Of a stretch of 64,000 nucleotides of DNA, positions 1 to 10,112 are shown in pieces; the stretch's first letter is position 1; each line of letters opens with the position of its first letter. Below the pieces are notes generated by a model. It was not told where the DNA came from, did not search any database, and saw only the letters and a list, made by a program, of their open reading frames with translations. Origin of the DNA: Bacillus sp. OK048 (GTDB taxonomy: Bacteria > Bacillota > Bacilli > Bacillales > Cytobacillaceae); the NCBI RefSeq assembly GCF_900103525.1, contig NZ_FNHN01000001.1, positions 374,958 through 438,957 of the forward strand, written 5' to 3'. The position numbers and the translations under genes are program-made.

Positions 1-25
1 GTGAAAAATTTGGTTTAACCTTAAG

Positions 26-72
26 TGTAGGCTTGTATTAAGAAACAGACATGATGTCCGGTTTTACTTACA
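26..72 (-). repeat. Hairpin repeat copy R1, 3' of namA
   Basis: The + strand carries TGTAGGCTTGT at 26-36 and a stem-loop at 43-64 (AAAC-a-GACA / TGTC-cg-GTTT). A second copy in the same orientation lies at 1296-1343. Both copies follow the stop codon of a leftward gene, so a role in transcript ends is likely, but there is no classical U-run. Confidence 0.55.
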
Positions 73-107
73 ATTTTGATCCAGTTTAAGAATTTTTCCA
101 TAATGCC

Positions 108-1151
108 TTATTTTTTATTAAATGGAAACCAACTTGCACCAATATTTTGATATGATTTGGGATAATAATCAATAACTGTATTCAATTGCTCTGCAGCAAT
201 GCGTACCCAGTAAGGGTTTCGGAGTAATTCACGGCCAATAAAAACGAGATCAGCACGTTCATTCTTAAGGATTTCCTCTGCTTGTATACCTGTTGTAATC
301 AATCCTACAGCACCAGTTGCAATTTCAGCTTCTTTACGAATTTGTTCAGCTGCTCGTACTTGATAACCAGGGTACACATCAATTGCAACTCGAACCAGAC
401 CACCACTACTACAGTCAATCAAATCAATACCTTGCTCCTTCATTTTTTTTGCATAACGAACATATGTATCTGGTGTATTTCCTTCTTCATGATATTCTCT
501 TGCAGATATACGAGTAAACAGAGGACCATTCCATTCTGATCTTATAGCTTGAATTACTTCTTTTAAAAAACGGTAACGTTTTTCTTCACTACCACCGTAT
601 TCATCCGTTCTTCTATTTGTAAGCGGAGAAAGAAATTCATTGATTAAATATCCATGAGCTGCATGAATCTCGATCACATCAAACCCTACTTCTTTTACTC
701 GACGAGCTGCTTGCTTATATTTGTTTATGATATCGTCAATTTCTTCTGTCGTCATTTCTTTCGGTTCTTTTATCCCTTCAGCTGCAATAGCAGAGGGAGC
801 AAGAATAACTTCATCTAGTTTAGCTTTTCTTCCGGCATGTGCAAGTTGAATCCCAATTTTTGAACCGTAAGCATGCACTATATCGACTACTCTCTTTAGC
901 CCTTCCATATGCTCATCGTTCCAGATACCTAAATCTTCATACGTAGTTCGCCCTTCAGGAGAAACAGCCGTTGCTTCCATCATGATTAAACCAACTTGTC
1001 CTACAGCACGGCTTCCATAATGTATGAAATGCCAATCCGTGATATTCCCGTTTTGATTTGCACTTGCATACATACACATTGGAGACATAACAATGCGGTT
1101 TTTAAATGTAACATTCTTAATGGTATAGGGTGTGAACAGTTTTACAGTCAT
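108..1151 (-). CDS. namA: NADPH dehydrogenase NamA (old yellow enzyme, YqjM type)
   Basis: A 347-residue FMN-dependent ene-reductase of the old yellow enzyme family. YqjM/NamA enzymes reduce activated C=C bonds of enones, maleimides and nitro compounds with NADPH and act in the cytosol. The N-terminus [20 protein letters not shown], the SPMCMYA segment with the YqjM redox-tuning cysteine, the HAGRKA motif near residue 106, HAAHGYL near 164 and the C-terminal [12 protein letters not shown] are all family hallmarks. Length is normal (about 338-350). The gene is monocistronic: it is separated from the upstream E2 gene by hairpins and flanked by the R1 and R2 repeats. Xenobiotic or electrophile detoxification is inferred. 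Confidence 0.93.
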   Translation of the reverse strand: MTVKLFTPYTIKNVTFKNRIVMSPMCMYASANQNGNITDWHFIHYGSRAVGQVGLIMMEATAVSPEGRTTYEDLGIWNDEHMEGLKRVVDIVHAYGSKIGIQLAHAGRKAKLDEVILAPSAIAAEGIKEPKEMTTEEIDDIINKYKQAARRVKEVGFDVIEIHAAHGYLINEFLSPLTNRRTDEYGGSEEKRYRFLKEVIQAIRSEWNGPLFTRISAREYHEEGNTPDTYVRYAKKMKEQGIDLIDCSSGGLVRVAIDVYPGYQVRAAEQIRKEAEIATGAVGLITTGIQAEEILKNERADLVFIGRELLRNPYWVRIAAEQLNTVIDYYPKSYQNIGASWFPFNKK

Positions 1152-1227
1152 TTTAGCACTCCTCTACTACATTTTTTGGAACTCCGTCTTTTAAGAATGC
1201 AGCAAGGGAATCGAATGTCCCTGAAAC

Positions 1228-1246
1228 GGGGATAAACTTTATCCCC
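1228..1246. promoter_or_regulatory. 19-bp perfect palindrome upstream of namA
   Basis: GGGGATAAA-C-TTTATCCCC is a perfect inverted repeat with a one-base centre, 77 bases upstream of the namA start. The one-base spacer fits a dimeric repressor operator better than an RNA hairpin, although a short stem could form. The regulator is unknown. Confidence 0.45.
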
Positions 1247-1295
1247 TTTAACAACACCTCAACTTGATGTATATCCAAAACATTTAACTATAGAA

Positions 1296-1343
1296 TGTAG
1301 GCTTGTTGCTAAACACGGACAAAGATGTCCGGTTTAACTAACA
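1296..1343 (-). repeat. Hairpin repeat copy R2, 3' of the E2 gene
   Basis: Second copy of the repeat at 26-72. It shares TGTAGGCTTGT and the ATGTCCGGTTT half of the stem. The stem here is stronger: AAAC-a-CGGACA / TGTCCG-GTTT at 1311-1335 with loop AAGA. It lies 41 bases beyond the E2 stop and probably ends that operon. Confidence 0.55.
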
Positions 1344-1383
1344 GTGTTTATTCTAGTATAGGGAGGCCCCTCTACAATTGGCC

Positions 1384-2724
1384 TTAAACTTCTAAAACTA
1401 GTAATTCAGGTTCTTCAAGTAACTGTTTAATATAATTAATAAAGTTTTGCGCTGTTGATCCATCAATTAACCTATGATCAAAGCTCAATGAGAGATTCAT
1501 AATAGGAGCGACCATGATTTCTCCATTTTTTACAATAGGCTTTTCCGTAATCCTTCCAATACCTAAAATAGCTACTTCAGGGTGGTTGATAACTGGAGTA
1601 AAGAACATTCCCCCAGCAGACCCAATATTCGTAATGGTTATCGTACTTCCTCTTAATTCATTTGGTGCCAATTTTCCTTGACGCCCACGTAGGGCAAGAT
1701 CTTTAATTTCCTCTGCGATTTTCCATATATTCTTCCGATCAGCCTCCTTCACAACAGGCACGATTAATCCATTTTCCGTATCTGTGGCAATCCCAATATG
1801 AAAATATTTTTTATAAATTATTTCATTCTTTTCGTCGTCTATGGATGCGTTAAGTATGGGGAACTCTCGACAGGCAGAAATTAAAGTTTTTGTGATAAAT
1901 GGCAAATATGTTAGTTTAACACCCTTAGTATCTGCAAATCTTTCATTTGCCTTTTTTCGAAGAGCTACAAGTTCGGTTACGTCAATTTCATCCATGATCG
2001 TAACATGTGGTGCTGTATGTTTAGACTTAACCATTGCTTGAGAAATAACTTTTCTTATACCTTTAAGAGGAACCCGTTCTTCCTGTAGTTCGCTCCCAAT
2101 TGTAACTCTTTCTTCTTTCGTAATTGGTTCACTTTTATCTTGGATTTTTTTAATTGGCTTCTCCTCAGAAACTGCTATTTTCTCTTTAGAGTCATAAGTT
2201 AGAACATCTTCCCGTGTAATACGTCCATTCTTACCTGTTCCTATTATTTTGAGTAAAGAAACCTTTTTCTCGCGTGCAAGCTTTCGTATACTTGGAGTAG
2301 CTAACACATTTCGCTTAGCAATGGTTTGTATATCTACAGTCTTGTCAGTTTCAGAAAAAATGATTGGTGGTGTTGCAACTGCTACATTGGATCCTGACAT
2401 AGGTGTACTTATTGAAGCATTATCAACATTCTTTGCTACATTTGATCCTACGCCACATTCGATGGTACTGTTATCACTCTCTTCATCTATTTCAAATACG
2501 AGAATGACATCATTAACGGTACAGACTGTCCCTTCAGGAACCTTGATTTCAGAGATTTTCCCACTAACAGGGGATGGTAATTCTACAACCGATTTATCAT
2601 TTTGTATTTCTGCTATCGTTTGATCTTCTGTTACCGATTCCCCTTCTTTAACCATCCAACTGATAATCTCGCCTTCGTGTATACCTTCTCCAAGCTCTGG
2701 TAGTTTAAATTCAAATTTCCCCAC
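1384..2724 (-). CDS. pdhC: 2-oxo acid dehydrogenase E2 (dihydrolipoyl acyltransferase)
   Basis: E2 core of a pyruvate-dehydrogenase-type complex, 446 residues, moving the acyl group from E1 to CoA. One lipoyl domain spans residues 1-80 with the lipoylated lysine in NDKSVVELPSP (K44). A peripheral-subunit-binding domain spans about 141-176 (LATPSIRKLAREKKV), and the catalytic domain ends with the SFDHRLIDGS motif containing His-417. The start is GTG preceded by AAGGATG. It is the last gene of the E1alpha–E1beta–ilvB–ACT–E2 operon. No E3 lipoamide dehydrogenase gene is adjacent, so E3 must come from elsewhere. Substrate could be pyruvate, acetoin or a branched 2-oxoacid; pyruvate is favoured by the E1alpha sequence. 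Confidence 0.9.
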   Translation of the reverse strand: MGKFEFKLPELGEGIHEGEIISWMVKEGESVTEDQTIAEIQNDKSVVELPSPVSGKISEIKVPEGTVCTVNDVILVFEIDEESDNSTIECGVGSNVAKNVDNASISTPMSGSNVAVATPPIIFSETDKTVDIQTIAKRNVLATPSIRKLAREKKVSLLKIIGTGKNGRITREDVLTYDSKEKIAVSEEKPIKKIQDKSEPITKEERVTIGSELQEERVPLKGIRKVISQAMVKSKHTAPHVTIMDEIDVTELVALRKKANERFADTKGVKLTYLPFITKTLISACREFPILNASIDDEKNEIIYKKYFHIGIATDTENGLIVPVVKEADRKNIWKIAEEIKDLALRGRQGKLAPNELRGSTITITNIGSAGGMFFTPVINHPEVAILGIGRITEKPIVKNGEIMVAPIMNLSLSFDHRLIDGSTAQNFINYIKQLLEEPELLVLEV

Positions 2725-2779
2725 ATTTAATCATCCTTATATTTTTTCTATGTCGTTTGAAAAGAACTTCATCCAAACT

Positions 2780-3031
2780 TTAAATTGCTGCTAATTTTTC
2801 TTTTTCAAAACATATATCAATAACCCCAACGGAATTATTTAAAATATGAACCAACTGGTTATACATTCTTCTTTCCCCTTGTAGACTCACATGAATAGAT
2901 AATAGATTTGTATTATCTATTTGTTTGGCATTGAAATCTATAAGCTTACATTTGGTTTTGGATAATAAATGAGTAATGTGAATGAATCGATATGGATTGT
3001 TTTCTATTTTAAAAGCTAAATGAAAATTCAT
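2780..3031 (-). CDS. Short ACT-domain acetolactate synthase regulatory subunit
   Basis: An 83-residue protein that looks like a single ACT domain (FHLAFKIENNPYRFIHITHL followed by alternating strands and helices). It lies directly behind the acetolactate synthase large subunit gene, in the place of ilvN/ilvH. It is about half the length of Bacillus IlvH (about 170 residues) and resembles the short IlvM/IlvN subunits of enterobacteria. The start at 3031 is set by GAGGAGTGAGGAA immediately upstream, 7 bases after the ilvB stop. Longer in-frame starts would run into ilvB. Role: probable activation and/or valine feedback of the catalytic subunit (inference). Confidence 0.72.
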   Translation of the reverse strand: MNFHLAFKIENNPYRFIHITHLLSKTKCKLIDFNAKQIDNTNLLSIHVSLQGERRMYNQLVHILNNSVGVIDICFEKEKLAAI

Positions 3032-3038
3032 TATTTCC

Positions 3039-4733
3039 TCACTCCTCTGTAGAATATATGGCATCTTCGTTTGCAGCTTCTGGCGGCACCATTGGGTACA
3101 CATTTTCTTCTTTTGTTACGAAGAAATTTACTAGAACAGGCCCATCATATCGAAGAGACTCTATGATGGCTGTTTCTGCATTATGTCTATTGGAAGCATT
3201 TATTGCTTTAATCTGATAACCTTCCGCCACTTTAACAAAATCTGGAGAACTGAGCTCAACCCCATAAACTCTATTATTAAAAAAGAACTTTTGTAGCTGT
3301 CTTACCAACCCTAAATGACCATTATTTAGTATATAAATTTTAATCGGCAACTTATGCTCAAAGATTGTTTGAAGTTCTTGAATATTCATTTGGAATGAAC
3401 CGTCTCCTGAAATACATATAACTGTTTCATTTAGATTAGCGAACTGTGCACCAATCGCCGCTGGAAGGCCGAATCCCATCGTTCCTAAACCACCTGAAGT
3501 GATAAATCGTCTTGGCCCGTTCGTTTGATAATAGTGGGCTGCCCACATTTGATGCTGCCCTACATCTGTCGTTATGATTGCATTTCCGTTTGTGTACTCA
3601 TTAATAAGATTAATAACTGTCTGAGGTTTAAGTGTGTCATCATCTTCTTTATAGGACAGCTTCATTTCCTGTTTCCATTGATTTATTTCAAAAAGCCAAT
3701 TTCCAGTGTTAGGAACGGATTGAATCTTCTGATCTAGTAAATGAATGGATTTCTTTAAATCAGCAACAAGTGGATAATCTATTTTTACGTTTTTGCCTAT
3801 TTCTGACGAATCTATATCAATATGCACCTTTATAGAATACGGTGAAAAACTTTCTATTTTCCCCGTTACACGGTCGTCAAATCGAACTCCGCATGCAATC
3901 AATAAATCGCAATTCTTTACAGCTTTATTGGCTGCATAAGTACCATGCATTCCTAACATGCCAATGAAAAGGGGATCATGCTGCGGATAGTTACCTAACC
4001 CCATTAGTGTTGATACAACTGGTATCCCCGTTCTTTTAGCAAATTTTAGAATTACTTCTGAGGCTTCAGAGTGAATCACGCCGCCGCCAATATATAATAA
4101 TGGTCGTCTAGATTTTGAAATTTGTAACGCGATCTCCTCTATCTGAGGTAAATAAGGTTCATATATTGGTTTATAACCGGGGAGATCAACTTTTTCGCAA
4201 AATTCAAACGGCACTTTTTGTTTTCCTACATCCTTTGGAATATCAACTAGAACGGGACCAGGTCTACCTGTGGATGCAATATGATAGGCCTCAGCCATTA
4301 CCCGAGAAAGGTCACCTGCATCTCTAACTTGATAATTATGTTTGGTGATTGGCATGGTCATACTAAGAATATCTGTTTCTTGAAAAGCATCCTTACCTAT
4401 TAAGCTGGTAGAAACTTGACCAGTTATGATGACCAAAGGAGTAGAGTCCATGTAAGCATCCGCAATTCCGGTCACTAAATTGGTAGCACCAGGTCCGGAG
4501 GTTGCAATGACGGTACCAGGCTTGCCGGTTGCTCTTGCATATCCTTCTGCAGCGTGTATAGCGGCTTGTTCATGTCTCGTTAAAATATGTTTAATCCCGC
4601 TATCGTAGAGTGCATCATAAACCGGAAGAATAGCTCCCCCAGGATAACCAAAAATTAAATCTACCCCAAGCCTGCTCAAACACTCTACGACGATTTCTCC
4701 GCCTGTTTTACACTTAGTTAGTTGTTGCAACAT
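3039..4733 (-). CDS. ilvB: Acetolactate synthase, catalytic (large) subunit
   Basis: A 564-residue ThDP enzyme condensing two pyruvates to 2-acetolactate, or pyruvate plus 2-oxobutyrate. The N-terminal pyrimidine-binding domain has LTRHEQAAIHAAEGYARATG with the catalytic glutamate (E55). The central domain has LLYIGGG, and the C-terminal PP domain has the ThDP motif GDGSFQMNIQELQT near 440. Length is typical of anabolic AHAS. The start is supported by AAAAAGGAGGAGC. It sits between E1beta and E2 of a pyruvate-dehydrogenase-like operon, which is unusual. The short ACT gene behind it suggests a regulated AHAS rather than a catabolic AlsS. Confidence 0.92.
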   Translation of the reverse strand: MLQQLTKCKTGGEIVVECLSRLGVDLIFGYPGGAILPVYDALYDSGIKHILTRHEQAAIHAAEGYARATGKPGTVIATSGPGATNLVTGIADAYMDSTPLVIITGQVSTSLIGKDAFQETDILSMTMPITKHNYQVRDAGDLSRVMAEAYHIASTGRPGPVLVDIPKDVGKQKVPFEFCEKVDLPGYKPIYEPYLPQIEEIALQISKSRRPLLYIGGGVIHSEASEVILKFAKRTGIPVVSTLMGLGNYPQHDPLFIGMLGMHGTYAANKAVKNCDLLIACGVRFDDRVTGKIESFSPYSIKVHIDIDSSEIGKNVKIDYPLVADLKKSIHLLDQKIQSVPNTGNWLFEINQWKQEMKLSYKEDDDTLKPQTVINLINEYTNGNAIITTDVGQHQMWAAHYYQTNGPRRFITSGGLGTMGFGLPAAIGAQFANLNETVICISGDGSFQMNIQELQTIFEHKLPIKIYILNNGHLGLVRQLQKFFFNNRVYGVELSSPDFVKVAEGYQIKAINASNRHNAETAIIESLRYDGPVLVNFFVTKEENVYPMVPPEAANEDAIYSTEE

Positions 4734-4772
4734 TTTTGCTCCTCCTTTTTAATGTTGGTCAAGAAACCAATA

Positions 4773-5777
4773 CTAGAAGTTCAACACTTTATTCACATAC
4801 TCTATGATTCTAGCTGAAGTAGGAATCCATACATCCTCGATAACCGAAAATGGATAAACCGTATCTGGCGGGGCTACGCGTAACACAGGAGCTTCTAAAT
4901 AAAGCATAGCTTCTTCATTAATTTGAGCTATGACTTCAGCTGCCACTCCTGCTGTTTTTTGTGCCTCCTGAACTACAATAGCACGATTGGTTTTTTGTAC
5001 AGATTTAACAATTGTTTCTATATCAATAGGACTGATGGTACGCAGGTCGATGACTTCGACTTTAACGCCTTGTTCTTTCTCTATTTTCTCAGCTGCATCT
5101 AAGGAGGTATGGACCATAGCACCGTAAGTAATGATGGTTACATCCTCACCTTCTCGGACTACTTTTGCCTTGCCAATTGGGACCGTGTACTCACCTATTG
5201 GAACTTCAGACCTAAAAGAACGATATAGCTTCATATGCTCCAAAAAAATTACCGGATCATTATCACGAATGGAAGAAATCAATAACCCCTTAGCATCATA
5301 TGGATTAGATGGGATCACTACCTTTACTCCAGGTGTTTGTAACATCATACCTTCAAAACTATCTGCATGATTCTCAGGAGTTTTAACGCCTCCACCATAG
5401 GGGGCTCGAAACGTAATTGGACTATGAAATCTTCCCCCTGACCGGAATCTCATTCGGGCTGCTTGATTGGCTATCGAATCGATTGCCTCGAACATAAAGC
5501 CAAAAAACTGGATTTCAGCTACTGGACGGAATCCTTGTAGTCCGAGTCCGATGGCTAATCCACCTATCCCTGATTCAGCTAGCGGAGTATCAAAAACTCT
5601 GTGTTCACCGAATATTTCCTGCAAACCTTCAGTAGCACGAAAAACCCCTCCATTATGACCCACATCTTCACCAAAAATAAGAACATTTTCATCGCGTTCA
5701 AGCTCAATTTTCATTGCATCATTGATTGCTTGAATCATAGTCATTTGCACTGTATTAGCTGTTGGAATTTGTGTCAC
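4773..5777 (-). CDS. pdhB: Pyruvate dehydrogenase E1 component, beta subunit (paralog)
   Basis: A 334-residue E1beta of the branched-chain/pyruvate/acetoin dehydrogenase family; with E1alpha it decarboxylates the 2-oxoacid and acylates lipoate. It shows [27 protein letters not shown], the [21 protein letters not shown] segment, [30 protein letters not shown] and [11 protein letters not shown]. The start is GTG, one base after the E1alpha stop, with GGAGGG overlapping the E1alpha end, so translational coupling is likely. It is probably a second copy beside a housekeeping pdhABCD elsewhere (inference). Confidence 0.9.
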   Translation of the reverse strand: MTQIPTANTVQMTMIQAINDAMKIELERDENVLIFGEDVGHNGGVFRATEGLQEIFGEHRVFDTPLAESGIGGLAIGLGLQGFRPVAEIQFFGFMFEAIDSIANQAARMRFRSGGRFHSPITFRAPYGGGVKTPENHADSFEGMMLQTPGVKVVIPSNPYDAKGLLISSIRDNDPVIFLEHMKLYRSFRSEVPIGEYTVPIGKAKVVREGEDVTIITYGAMVHTSLDAAEKIEKEQGVKVEVIDLRTISPIDIETIVKSVQKTNRAIVVQEAQKTAGVAAEVIAQINEEAMLYLEAPVLRVAPPDTVYPFSVIEDVWIPTSARIIEYVNKVLNF

Positions 5778-5778
5778 C

Positions 5779-6891
<1,113 letters not shown>

Positions 6892-6934
6892 TCAAAAGAT
6901 TATGATTAATATAATTTAGGTTGATAATATCAGG

Positions 6935-6959
6935 GTCATTGTTGACTGTCAACAATGAC
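6935..6959. promoter_or_regulatory. 25-bp perfect palindrome, probable GntR operator
   Basis: Half-sites GTCATTGTTGAC and GTCAACAATGAC flank a central T with no mismatch. It lies between the leftward E1alpha operon (start 6864) and the rightward GntR gene. FCD-type GntR regulators bind palindromes of this kind, and the position fits repression of the operon promoter. Confidence 0.7.
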
Positions 6960-7261
6960 TTACGATTTTCTCCAATAATGAAAGGTTTTTCACCTATTTG
7001 AAGAACCAATCACCAAGTTACTTTATACTAATGCAATTTCCATGCCATTTTAAAACTGATGGATGTTTCCCTTTACTAATGTGTTTTTTAATCTGTAAGT
7101 TTGTCACTCAAATATCTAAAATGTAAGGCAAAACAGACAACTGTAAGAAAACGCCTACAGTTAGTCACATGAAATAATAATTTCTATTAAAATACCTTTT
7201 AAAATTAAGTAAATATTCTTTTCCAAATAGTGAGGTTAGTATATAGTTAGGATTAAACTAA
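6960..7261. other. Divergent intergenic region
   Basis: AT-rich control region between the pdh-like operon and the GntR gene. It holds an inverted repeat AACTGTA (7140-7146) / TACAGTT (7157-7163) and many possible -10-like hexamers. No gene was recognised. Confidence 0.4.
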
Positions 7262-7309
7262 ATGCACATTTTTATATGGATAACAAGGCTTAGAATGGGA
7301 TGTGGATGT

Positions 7310-7981
7310 ATGAGTCGGATAATAAAGCCGGGACCCCTACATATACAGGCATACAATATTATGAAAAAGCAATTTTTAGAGGGGCAATACGAACCTGGGG
7401 AAAGAATTATTGAATTACAATTTGCCGAAAAACTAGGAATCAGTAGAGGACCACTTAGAGAAGCCATTAGAATGCTGATGCATGATGGACTACTTATTCA
7501 GGACGATCGATCTGTTCATCTTTTTAAACCTACTTTAGAAGATATAATTGAAGTATTTCAATGTCGAGAATATCTTGAGTTGCTAGCAGTGCGTCTGGCA
7601 TCTAAAAATATGACAGGTACATTACAGCAAAAACTGTCTTTAAATATTCAGAACTTAAGAGAAGCTGTCGAGAAAAATTCAAAAAAGGATATTAGTGCTT
7701 ATGACCAAGAGTTTCATGACTTGATTATTTATGCATCAAAAAATAAGCAATTGATTGAATTAATGACAAAAATCCAAATTAAAATCACTTATATGCGAAA
7801 TAATATTTTTCGGAATTATCATACCAGGTTGGATTTTACAGATGAGCATAAAAGTATTTTTCAGGCCTTAGTTGATAACGATATTGCAAAAGCAGAGGAA
7901 GAAATGAGAAATCATATAGAAAGTAACTTGAATTTTATTATTCAAGCCAATAATAATGATAATTCTTATAGAAAAAAGTAG
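7310..7981 (+). CDS. GntR-family (FadR/FCD) transcriptional regulator
   Basis: A 223-residue regulator. The N-terminal winged helix (IQAYNIMKKQFLEGQYEPGERIIELQFAEKLGISRGPLREAIRML) is typical GntR. It is followed by an all-helical FCD domain with EYLELLAVRLAS and the metal-ligand-like histidines in EFHDLIIYAS, and H...ADVEEEM-like NHIESNLNF. The family binds small carboxylic acids in the FCD pocket. I prefer the start at 7310 because the N-terminal arm then has normal length; 7262 is also open. Divergent from the E1alpha–E2 operon with a 25-bp palindrome between them, so it probably controls that operon. Confidence 0.82.
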   Translation: MSRIIKPGPLHIQAYNIMKKQFLEGQYEPGERIIELQFAEKLGISRGPLREAIRMLMHDGLLIQDDRSVHLFKPTLEDIIEVFQCREYLELLAVRLASKNMTGTLQQKLSLNIQNLREAVEKNSKKDISAYDQEFHDLIIYASKNKQLIELMTKIQIKITYMRNNIFRNYHTRLDFTDEHKSIFQALVDNDIAKAEEEMRNHIESNLNFIIQANNNDNSYRKK

Positions 7982-8011
7982 TTTACCAGAGCGTTCTGAA
8001 TTACCAGCTAA

Positions 8012-8052
8012 AATTAACGAAACTCTTATCGTCGAGTTTTACTCTCGTTAAT
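8012..8052 (+). terminator. Probable terminator hairpin after the GntR gene
   Basis: AATTAACGA (8012-8020) pairs with TCGTTAATT (8044-8052), with an inner AACTC/GAGTT stem. It lies 31 bases after the GntR stop. No strong T-run follows. Confidence 0.45.
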
Positions 8053-8134
8053 TAATTTGCTTATTAGATAGCAGTCATAAAAACCCTAGAAGCGTTGGCA
8101 CTGACTAACCTTTTTGAGACAAGAATAAAACACC

Positions 8135-8977
8135 CTATTTTGCAGCCAATTGACGGTATTGAACCGGCGATTGGCTGTTTAGTTTCGTTTGAATACGGAT
8201 ATTGTTATAATAATTGATGTACTCTTCGACGATCCGAATCATAAGAGCATTGGTTGTACGATAAATATCGTCGAGATAGAACGTTTCAGACTTTAGAGAG
8301 GAATGAAACGATTCGATTGGGGAATTATCAGCTGGCGTGCCTTTACGGGACATGCTCATGATAATTCCTTTTTCTTTGACTCCTTTTTGATAAGCATAGG
8401 ATGTATAAACGGAACCTTGGTCACTATGCAGAATACACCCCTTTGGTAGCTCAGGCAATTGAGACAGCGTGTCCAACACAAAATCGGTGTCTTGTTTGAA
8501 ACCGATAGTTTGTGCCACAATCTCGCCATTGTAGACATCGAGAATACTAGAAAGATACATCATTGATTGGCCAAAAGGCAAGTACGTAATATCCGTGACC
8601 ATCTTCTCCAAGGGTTTAGACGCTGTAAAATCACGTGCCATTAAATTAGGTACGACGTATGCGGGCTGTCCGGTACGTTTGCGTTTCTTCACCTTTACTT
8701 TACATTGCCAACTATTTTTTTGCATGGTACGCTGCGTAGTCCTCTCACAAACTCCTGGGTACAGAGCGGCAATCTTGCGATAACCGTATCGGTACTTATG
8801 CTGTTTGCACAAGTCGCTAATCTGTTGATCTCGAATTTCTTTTTGAGTGAGTTGATCCGCATTCTTTCTCCAACGATAGTATGATGAGCGACCTACGCCT
8901 AGGTGCCGACAGATCTCGCCTATTGGCATAACATCCTTTAATTCTTCTACCAATTGGATTACTACTTTTGGCGCCAC
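8135..8977 (-). CDS. IS3-family transposase OrfB (DDE integrase)
   Basis: A 280-residue OrfB. It has an HTH_21 region (ICRHLGVGRSSYYRWRKN) and an rve catalytic core with the DDE residues in MVTDITYLPFG, LHSDQGSVYTS and DNSPIESFHSSLKSE. The frame begins at a GTG at 8977. It overlaps orfA by 16 bases in the -1 frame, as expected for an IS3 OrfAB fusion made by -1 frameshifting; the slippery site is not obvious (CCAAAAG is nearby). No internal stop is present, so it may be active. Confidence 0.93.
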   Translation of the reverse strand: MAPKVVIQLVEELKDVMPIGEICRHLGVGRSSYYRWRKNADQLTQKEIRDQQISDLCKQHKYRYGYRKIAALYPGVCERTTQRTMQKNSWQCKVKVKKRKRTGQPAYVVPNLMARDFTASKPLEKMVTDITYLPFGQSMMYLSSILDVYNGEIVAQTIGFKQDTDFVLDTLSQLPELPKGCILHSDQGSVYTSYAYQKGVKEKGIIMSMSRKGTPADNSPIESFHSSLKSETFYLDDIYRTTNALMIRIVEEYINYYNNIRIQTKLNSQSPVQYRQLAAK

Positions 8978-9279
8978 TTCCTTTCCAATTCCGCGTACAT
9001 TTTTAAGACTTCAATCTGCTGTTTCAAATACCGATTCTCTGCCTGTAGCTTGGCTGTCTCACTATCAAATTCTGGTCCTTTTCCAAAGGTATATTGTTTA
9101 CCAACTGGTTGATGGAGACGGTGGATTTCTCCATTTCGATACCACCGCATCCATGTCTTTAATTGCGTTTTGTTCCGAATGTTCAATTCTTCCATTACTT
9201 CTTTTACCAGCACCTTAGTCAACCGCATTTTAATGGCCTTCATTTTTACTTCTACTGGATAACTAACTCTTGTCCCCAT
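8962..9279 (-). CDS. IS3-family transposase OrfA (helix-turn-helix)
   Basis: A 105-residue OrfA. The N-terminal HTH_Tnp_1 region (YPVEVKMKAIKMRLTKVLVK through NIRNKTQLKTWMRWYRNG) would bind the terminal repeats. A C-terminal leucine-zipper-like coiled coil (LQAENRYLKQQIEVLKMYAELERK) serves OrfA–OrfAB pairing in this family. Start ATG follows GGAGGTG. It ends inside orfB. Confidence 0.9.
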   Translation of the reverse strand: MGTRVSYPVEVKMKAIKMRLTKVLVKEVMEELNIRNKTQLKTWMRWYRNGEIHRLHQPVGKQYTFGKGPEFDSETAKLQAENRYLKQQIEVLKMYAELERKWRQK

Positions 9280-9375
9280 AGAAAAAACACCTCCGCATTG
9301 ATTATTTAGGTATTGTATACCCGTTTTTCAACGAAAGGTGTTTTTATTTGTCTCACTTTTTTAGGTCAGTGCCGT

Positions 9376-9400
9376 GCCTTTAATCAAGGCTTTTTATTTT
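9376..9400 (+). terminator. Rho-independent terminator-like hairpin
   Basis: GCCTT-taatc-AAGGC followed by TTTTTATTTTT, immediately right of the IS right end. It may be the original terminator of the GntR transcript, now separated by the insertion. Confidence 0.5.
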
Positions 9401-10069
9401 TGCTGTATTAACCTTGGCTGTGGATTTGCGCTACATTTTGTAAATTTTATAAAAGTCGGCTATGTGTGATGGTTAATAAATTCTAGGTGGAATTTGTTCG
9501 AATCCTTCGGTCCGATTCTTTTCAATAATTTTTCAAAACAAGTCTTCGGTAATAGTCAGCAGCATCGTATTCGAAGTATCGACCTTCAGAAAAACCAGCT
9601 TTTTTTCTCTCGGACATAACATGCTAATAATGCCCCATTTTCTCCAACCAATCGCCCTCGATTAAAGCTCTTCTTATATTTCTTTTGTTTCCTTTACTGA
9701 CTTGCACTCTTATAGAATATAAACCATAACTTGTAATACAAAAGGATTGTTACTTATGAATAATTTTAATTCACTTTGTCATCAATTTGCTAAAAATTCT
9801 TAACGGAAAACCGAAGATTAAATCTAGGGTTTGTTCTGATGAGCTTGACCGTAATTTTATATACATTTGTTTATAGTCTTATCCTCTAGTCATAGATTTT
9901 TTTATTATATTTTCATAAAATACATCGAAAAGTCAAAGAACATAGTAGGAAATGGAAAGTGTATGCCAACCCTTTTTAGAATTTAGAGGCGCTTCAACAT
10001 CAAAAAATAGGAATACATCTGGTTTCCAGTCCTTCACAAAAACTCTGGTGTCATTTAGGCAAATATAAG
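9401..10069. other. Long stretch without a convincing gene
   Basis: Roughly 670 AT-rich bases between the IS and the spore operon. Only short open frames are present; the best is a 31-codon frame at 9522-9617 on the minus strand, listed among the rejected items. It may be decayed coding DNA, but I recognise no family. Confidence 0.4.
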
Positions 10070-10078
10070 CATACGCTA
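10070..10078 (+). promoter_or_regulatory. Candidate sigma-K -10 element
   Basis: CATACGCTA fits the sigma-K -10 pattern CATAnnnTA and lies 34 bases before the first GerP-like start. Bacillus gerP operons are transcribed late in the mother cell by sigma-K. The -35 region is not clear. Confidence 0.4.
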
Positions 10079-10112
10079 TTCTAAATTCGTTACCTAGAAT
10101 GAGGGAGAAGTT

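Larger units (their letters stand above)
8096..9374 (-). mobile_element. IS3-family insertion sequence, about 1.28 kb
   Basis: Complete-looking IS3-family element with two overlapping reading frames (orfA, orfB). The terminal inverted repeats begin GGCACTGAC at both ends: left from 8097, right ending at 9373. They continue with a shared GAGACAA...AAAACACC segment, so the imperfect IRs are about 37 bp. No clear 3-4 bp target duplication is visible (left flank agcgt, right flank gtgcc), so the exact edges are uncertain by a base or two. It sits between two genes and breaks no recognised ORF. Confidence 0.9.

Noticed and set aside
108-1151. Plus-strand frames over namA
   Set aside because: They are shadows of the namA coding frame without ribosome sites.
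7262-7309. Longer GntR start at 7262
   Set aside because: It adds 16 residues not expected in the family; the AGGA spacing is not better than at 7310. It remains possible.
9522-9617. 31-codon minus-strand frame (SERKKAGFSEGRYFEYDAAD)
   Set aside because: Natural-looking composition, but no ribosome site and no recognised family; possibly a decayed fragment.
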